The notes under the pieces: generated by a model
Databases searched by the model: none
The model's input: the letters and a program-made list of their open reading frames with translations, nothing else
What the model was told of the DNA's origin: nothing
In this document: in pieces, positions 61,355 to 64,000 of the stretch
Numbering within the stretch: the first letter of the stretch is position 1
Layout: each line of letters begins with the position of its first letter
Assembly: GCA_024276995.1 (NCBI GenBank)
Contig: JAJRWB010000043.1
Location: 62,001-126,000, forward strand
Source of the DNA: Candidatus Eiseniibacteriota bacterium
GTDB taxonomy: Bacteria; Orphanbacterota; Orphanbacteria; Orphanbacterales; Orphanbacteraceae
Length of the DNA: 64,000 bases
Direction of reading: 5' to 3'
Made by a program: the position numbers and the translations under genes

Positions 61355-62698
61355 ATGGATGAAGTGTATCTCCGGGGGTTTCTTTCCCGATCCTCGCTCA
61401 CGGCGAAACGGTCGGAAATCAGGGAATTGCTCAAGGTGATCGCCCGGCCCGAAGTGATCAGCCTCGCCGGAGGACTTCCCGCGCCGGAAACATTCCCCGT
61501 GGAAGGGCTGGCCGATCTTCTCCCGTCGATTGTGAAACGCGAGGGCGCCGCGGCGTTCCAGTACGGCGCCACCGAGGGGGATATGGGTCTCCGCGAAGAA
61601 CTGGCGAAGCTGATCGCCCTCGACGGTCTCGATGGGATCGGTCCCGAGCGAATCGTGATCACCACCGCGAGCCAGCAGGGACTCGATCTTTGCGGCCGCG
61701 TTTTCATCACCCCCGGGGATACGGTGGTTTGCGGCCTGCCGAGTTACCTCGGCGCCCTGGGCGCGTTCAGTGCATGCGGCGCCAGGCTGAGCGGTGTTCC
61801 TCTCGACGGCGACGGCATCCGCCCCGACCTTATCGAGGAGAGGCTCGTCGATCTTCGCCGGTCGGGGGTGCGCCCGAAATTCCTCTACGTGGTTCCCGAC
61901 TTTCAGAATCCCGCCGGCGTGACCCTTTCCCTGGAGCGGCGGCGGGAGATCCTCGAGATCGCGGGCCAATTCGATCTCCTTGTGATCGAGGACAGCCCCT
62001 ACAGGCAGCTTCGCTACCACGGGGAGCACATTCCCTCCCTCAAGGCGTTCGACCGGGAAGGGCGGGTGATTTCCCTTCTCACGTTCAGCAAGATCCTCTT
62101 CCCGGGGCTGCGCCTCGGCTGGATCGTGGCCGAGCCGGAAATCATCGACCGGATCGTCGTCGCGAAACAGCCCGTCGATCTGTGTACCAGTCCGTTCAAC
62201 CAGTGCCTCGCCAGGGAGTACCTGCGCACCGGCGCGCTTCCCGGTCAGATCGAAAGGACTCGGAAGATCTACCGGGAGAAACTCGAAGCGATCCTCGCCG
62301 CGCTCGAGAAGGAAATCGACCGATCGTGGGGGGTGCGGTGGACACGGCCGGAAGGGGGGCTTTTCCTCTGGATGCAGCTTCCTCCCGGGCTCGATGCCTC
62401 GAAGCTGCTCGAGAAGGCGCTCGAAAGGAATGTGGCGTTCGTCATCGGTTCCGCATTCCACTGCGACGAGGGAGGAAGCAACGCCCTTCGACTCAATTTC
62501 AGCTACCCATCGGTGGAGCAACTTCGCACCGGCGCGGCGCGGCTCGCCGAGGCGATCGGCGCGCTCCTGGAAGAGCATCCCGTACCGGGCGACTGGGAGG
62601 TTGCCGAGGGCTTTGTAGGCGCCGAGGAACTTTCGGACGGGCGGCGAAACCTGGAGCAGCTTTCCCTCAACCTTGCGCTGACGGAGGTGGTGGCGTGA
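61355..62698 (+). CDS. PLP-dependent aminotransferase, LysN/2-aminoadipate type
   Basis: 447 residues. S-L-A-G-G-L-P-A-P-E-T-F-P near 36-48 is the marker of the LysN/kynurenine-aminotransferase-II-like group. Q-Y-G-A-T-E-G near 70, P-D-F-Q-N-P-A-G near 182 and the PLP lysine in F-S-K-I-L-F-P-G-L-R-L-G near 249 complete the fold I class. The final 40 residues are an extra helix. It starts 5 bases after hypB but lacks a good SD. Probably moves an amino group between 2-aminoadipate or an aromatic amino acid and 2-oxoglutarate. No role in hydrogenase maturation is known. Confidence 0.85.
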   Translation: MDEVYLRGFLSRSSLTAKRSEIRELLKVIARPEVISLAGGLPAPETFPVEGLADLLPSIVKREGAAAFQYGATEGDMGLREELAKLIALDGLDGIGPERIVITTASQQGLDLCGRVFITPGDTVVCGLPSYLGALGAFSACGARLSGVPLDGDGIRPDLIEERLVDLRRSGVRPKFLYVVPDFQNPAGVTLSLERRREILEIAGQFDLLVIEDSPYRQLRYHGEHIPSLKAFDREGRVISLLTFSKILFPGLRLGWIVAEPEIIDRIVVAKQPVDLCTSPFNQCLAREYLRTGALPGQIERTRKIYREKLEAILAALEKEIDRSWGVRWTRPEGGLFLWMQLPPGLDASKLLEKALERNVAFVIGSAFHCDEGGSNALRLNFSYPSVEQLRTGAARLAEAIGALLEEHPVPGDWEVAEGFVGAEELSDGRRNLEQLSLNLALTEVVA

Positions 62699-62723
62699 CA
62701 CGTCGTGGATCGGAGGTCCGGAG

Positions 62724-63269
62724 ATGAAAGATCTGTTCGAAGCCCACCGGCTGGAAATGGAAGGCGATCTCGCCCGGGCGGTGAGGGAGTACGAAAGGGT
62801 CCTGGGAAAGCTCGGCGAGGGGCATAAGCTCTCCGTGGTGAGGAAACACCTGGGGAATCTCCATTTTCGTCTCGGCCATCTGAGACGGGCGAAAAAGCAC
62901 CTGGCGGAGGCGTGCGAAATCGACAGTGAAAACCCGGCGTTCCGGCACGATCTGGGTGTTGTGCAATATCATTGCGCCGAATTCGAGGACGCCACCTCCT
63001 CTTTTCGCAAGGCCCTCAGTCTCGATCCCGATATGCAGCTGTCGTATTTTTGGCTCGGCAATGCACTTTATCACCGGGGAATGATGGATGAAGCGGCCGG
63101 TGCGTTCCGGGAGCTGCTGGAGAGATTCCCCAATTTCACGATCGCCCACTTCCACCTCGGCGTGATCTATCAGCGTCAGGGGAAGGAGGCGGAGGCGCAG
63201 GCGCGGTTCGAGGAGGTGCTCCGCCGGAATCCGGGTGCCGAGGCGGCGCGCTACTATCTCGACGACTAA
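62724..63269 (+). CDS. tetratricopeptide-repeat protein
   Basis: 181 residues; ATG with GGAGG. Four to five TPR units fill the whole protein (L-G-N-L-H-F-R-L-G-H-L-R-R-A, H-D-L-G-V-V-Q-Y-H-C-A-E-F-E-D-A, W-L-G-N-A-L-Y-H-R-G-M-M-D-E-A, H-L-G-V-I-Y-Q-R-Q-G-K-E-A-E-A). No signal peptide or membrane segment; cytosolic scaffold. It follows the aminotransferase by 25 bases and may share its transcript. Partner unknown. Confidence 0.88.
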   Translation: MKDLFEAHRLEMEGDLARAVREYERVLGKLGEGHKLSVVRKHLGNLHFRLGHLRRAKKHLAEACEIDSENPAFRHDLGVVQYHCAEFEDATSSFRKALSLDPDMQLSYFWLGNALYHRGMMDEAAGAFRELLERFPNFTIAHFHLGVIYQRQGKEAEAQARFEEVLRRNPGAEAARYYLDD

Positions 63270-63401
63270 GCGGGGCGGTTTTCTTCCGCACCTGTTTTGG
63301 GGGTGCCCGCATCTCGGTGATCGTTTGACGCCGTGCCGGGCTTTTGAGAGAATCCCATCTTCAATCCGGACCGTGTCGTCCTTATCGAATGGAGAGATCG
63401 C

Positions 63402-64000
63402 ATGAACGTCATCGGCGTGCGCCGGGAAGACAAGAGCGTCTGGGAGCGCCGCGTGCCGCTCACCCCCGGCGTTGTGGAGAAGCTGGTGAAACAGGGGATC
63501 GCTGTTCGGGTGCAACCTTCCGACAGGCGTGTTTTTCCCGACGACGCGTACCGGGCGGCGGGCGCGGCGGTGGACGACGATCTTTCGCCGTGCGACGTAA
63601 TATTCGGGGTAAAGGAAATTCCGGCCGAGCTTCTGCTCCCCGGGAAGACGTACATCTTTTTCGCCCACGTGATCAAGGGACAACCTTACAACATGGAGAT
63701 GCTCCGCACGCTGATGGAAAAGAAGGCGAACCTGATCGACTACGAGCGGATCGTCGATTCGAACGGAAGACGGCTCGTCTTCTTCGGGCGCTTCGCCGGG
63801 CTCGCCGGGATGATCGATGCGCTTCATACCTTCGGCGCGCGCGCGCGTCTCGACGGTTTCGACACGCCTCTTTCGGCGATCGGTTTCGCCCATACGTACG
63901 ATTCCCTCGATGACGCGAAAAGCGCCGTCGAGAAGGCGGGGGAGAGAATCGCCGCCGGCGATTGGCCGGCCGATCTGCCCCGTCTCGTCTGCGGCTTCGC
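63402..64000 (+). CDS. lysine-ketoglutarate reductase / saccharopine dehydrogenase-like, N-terminal part
   Basis: The frame is open to the window end, so about 199 residues are seen and the rest is missing. Begins M-N-V-I-G-V-R-R-E-D-K-S-V-W-E-R-R-V-P-L-T-P, the alanine dehydrogenase/PNT N-terminal domain. Then V-K-E-I-P near 70, F-F-A-H-V-I-K-G-Q near 86, and L-I-D-Y-E-R-I near 109, which are the lysine-ketoglutarate-reductase form rather than alanine dehydrogenase. Acts on lysine/2-oxoglutarate or saccharopine with NAD(P)H. The 2-aminoadipate-type aminotransferase nearby would fit a lysine pathway, but the link is not proven. Confidence 0.82.
   Translation, partial: MNVIGVRREDKSVWERRVPLTPGVVEKLVKQGIAVRVQPSDRRVFPDDAYRAAGAAVDDDLSPCDVIFGVKEIPAELLLPGKTYIFFAHVIKGQPYNMEMLRTLMEKKANLIDYERIVDSNGRRLVFFGRFAGLAGMIDALHTFGARARLDGFDTPLSAIGFAHTYDSLDDAKSAVEKAGERIAAGDWPADLPRLVCGF

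Noticed and set aside
1-64000. Insertion sequences, prophage or integrated element
   Set aside because: No transposase, integrase, phage gene or long terminal repeat was seen; gene style is uniform across the window.

Overview
The window is GC-rich bacterial chromosome with tightly packed genes, many ATGA/GTGA stop-start overlaps and an unusually high share of TTG starts backed by good Shine-Dalgarno (SD) sequences. Several exported proteins end in a FlgD/T9SS-type C-terminal domain (NPFNP motif, then a ...SGVYFYRL... strand). There is a gingipain-type (C25) peptidase, LVIVD-repeat proteins and two proteins with the same SWGxVKxLFR tail. Together these point to an uncultured lineage of the FCB group (for example Krumholzibacteriota, Eisenbacteria or relatives). 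That placement is an inference from protein style; no rRNA or tRNA gene is visible.

Region 1 (1-16.3 kb): end of a DUF362 gene, an HD-domain protein, a large GT-C-like membrane protein and a two-CW protein. Then comes a four-gene minus-strand operon (3430-8235): a PqqD/radical SAM-SPASM protein fused to an ArsM-type methyltransferase, two glycosyltransferases of the kind linked to arsenosugar synthesis, and a TVP38 membrane protein. An exported oligoendopeptidase F, a DUF2779 nuclease-like protein, a cyclase-family hydrolase, an SPFH/ribbon-helix-helix operon behind a palindromic operator, and an arsR-arsM operon follow.

Region 2 (15.2-28 kb): a GH113-like hydrolase, a vWA/MoxR-type AAA pair, a double CDGSH protein, a lipoprotein with an internal repeat, a molybdenum-cofactor operon (moeA, moaA, a moaC-MOSC fusion, mobA), then a sugar kinase / RapZ-C / nucleotidyltransferase trio.

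Region 3 (28-55 kb): mainly envelope and surface functions. It has two tandem LVIVD proteins, a TPR-bearing glycosyltransferase, an MscS channel, a Vps62-like surface protein, a small beta-barrel, a sulfatase-superfamily lipoprotein, a hybrid histidine kinase broken at its H-box, two Na+-coupled symporters (one with a 31-residue partner), a PPC-domain protein, a ferredoxin, a C25 peptidase interrupted by an in-frame TAG, and two glgC paralogues.

Region 4 (55.3-64 kb): a group 3b [NiFe]-hydrogenase operon (hydBGDA) behind a textbook sigma-54 promoter. It is followed by its maturation protease, a cNMP-binding protein, hypA and hypB, then an aminotransferase, a TPR protein and the start of a lysine-ketoglutarate-reductase-like gene cut by the window edge.

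The most promising system is the 3430-8235 operon. All arsenic-binding cysteines of ArsM are kept in the methyltransferase half, and a second, stand-alone arsRM operon lies 5.6 kb away. This suggests an organoarsenical pathway in which the usual ArsS radical SAM enzyme is replaced by a PqqD-SPASM-ArsM fusion.
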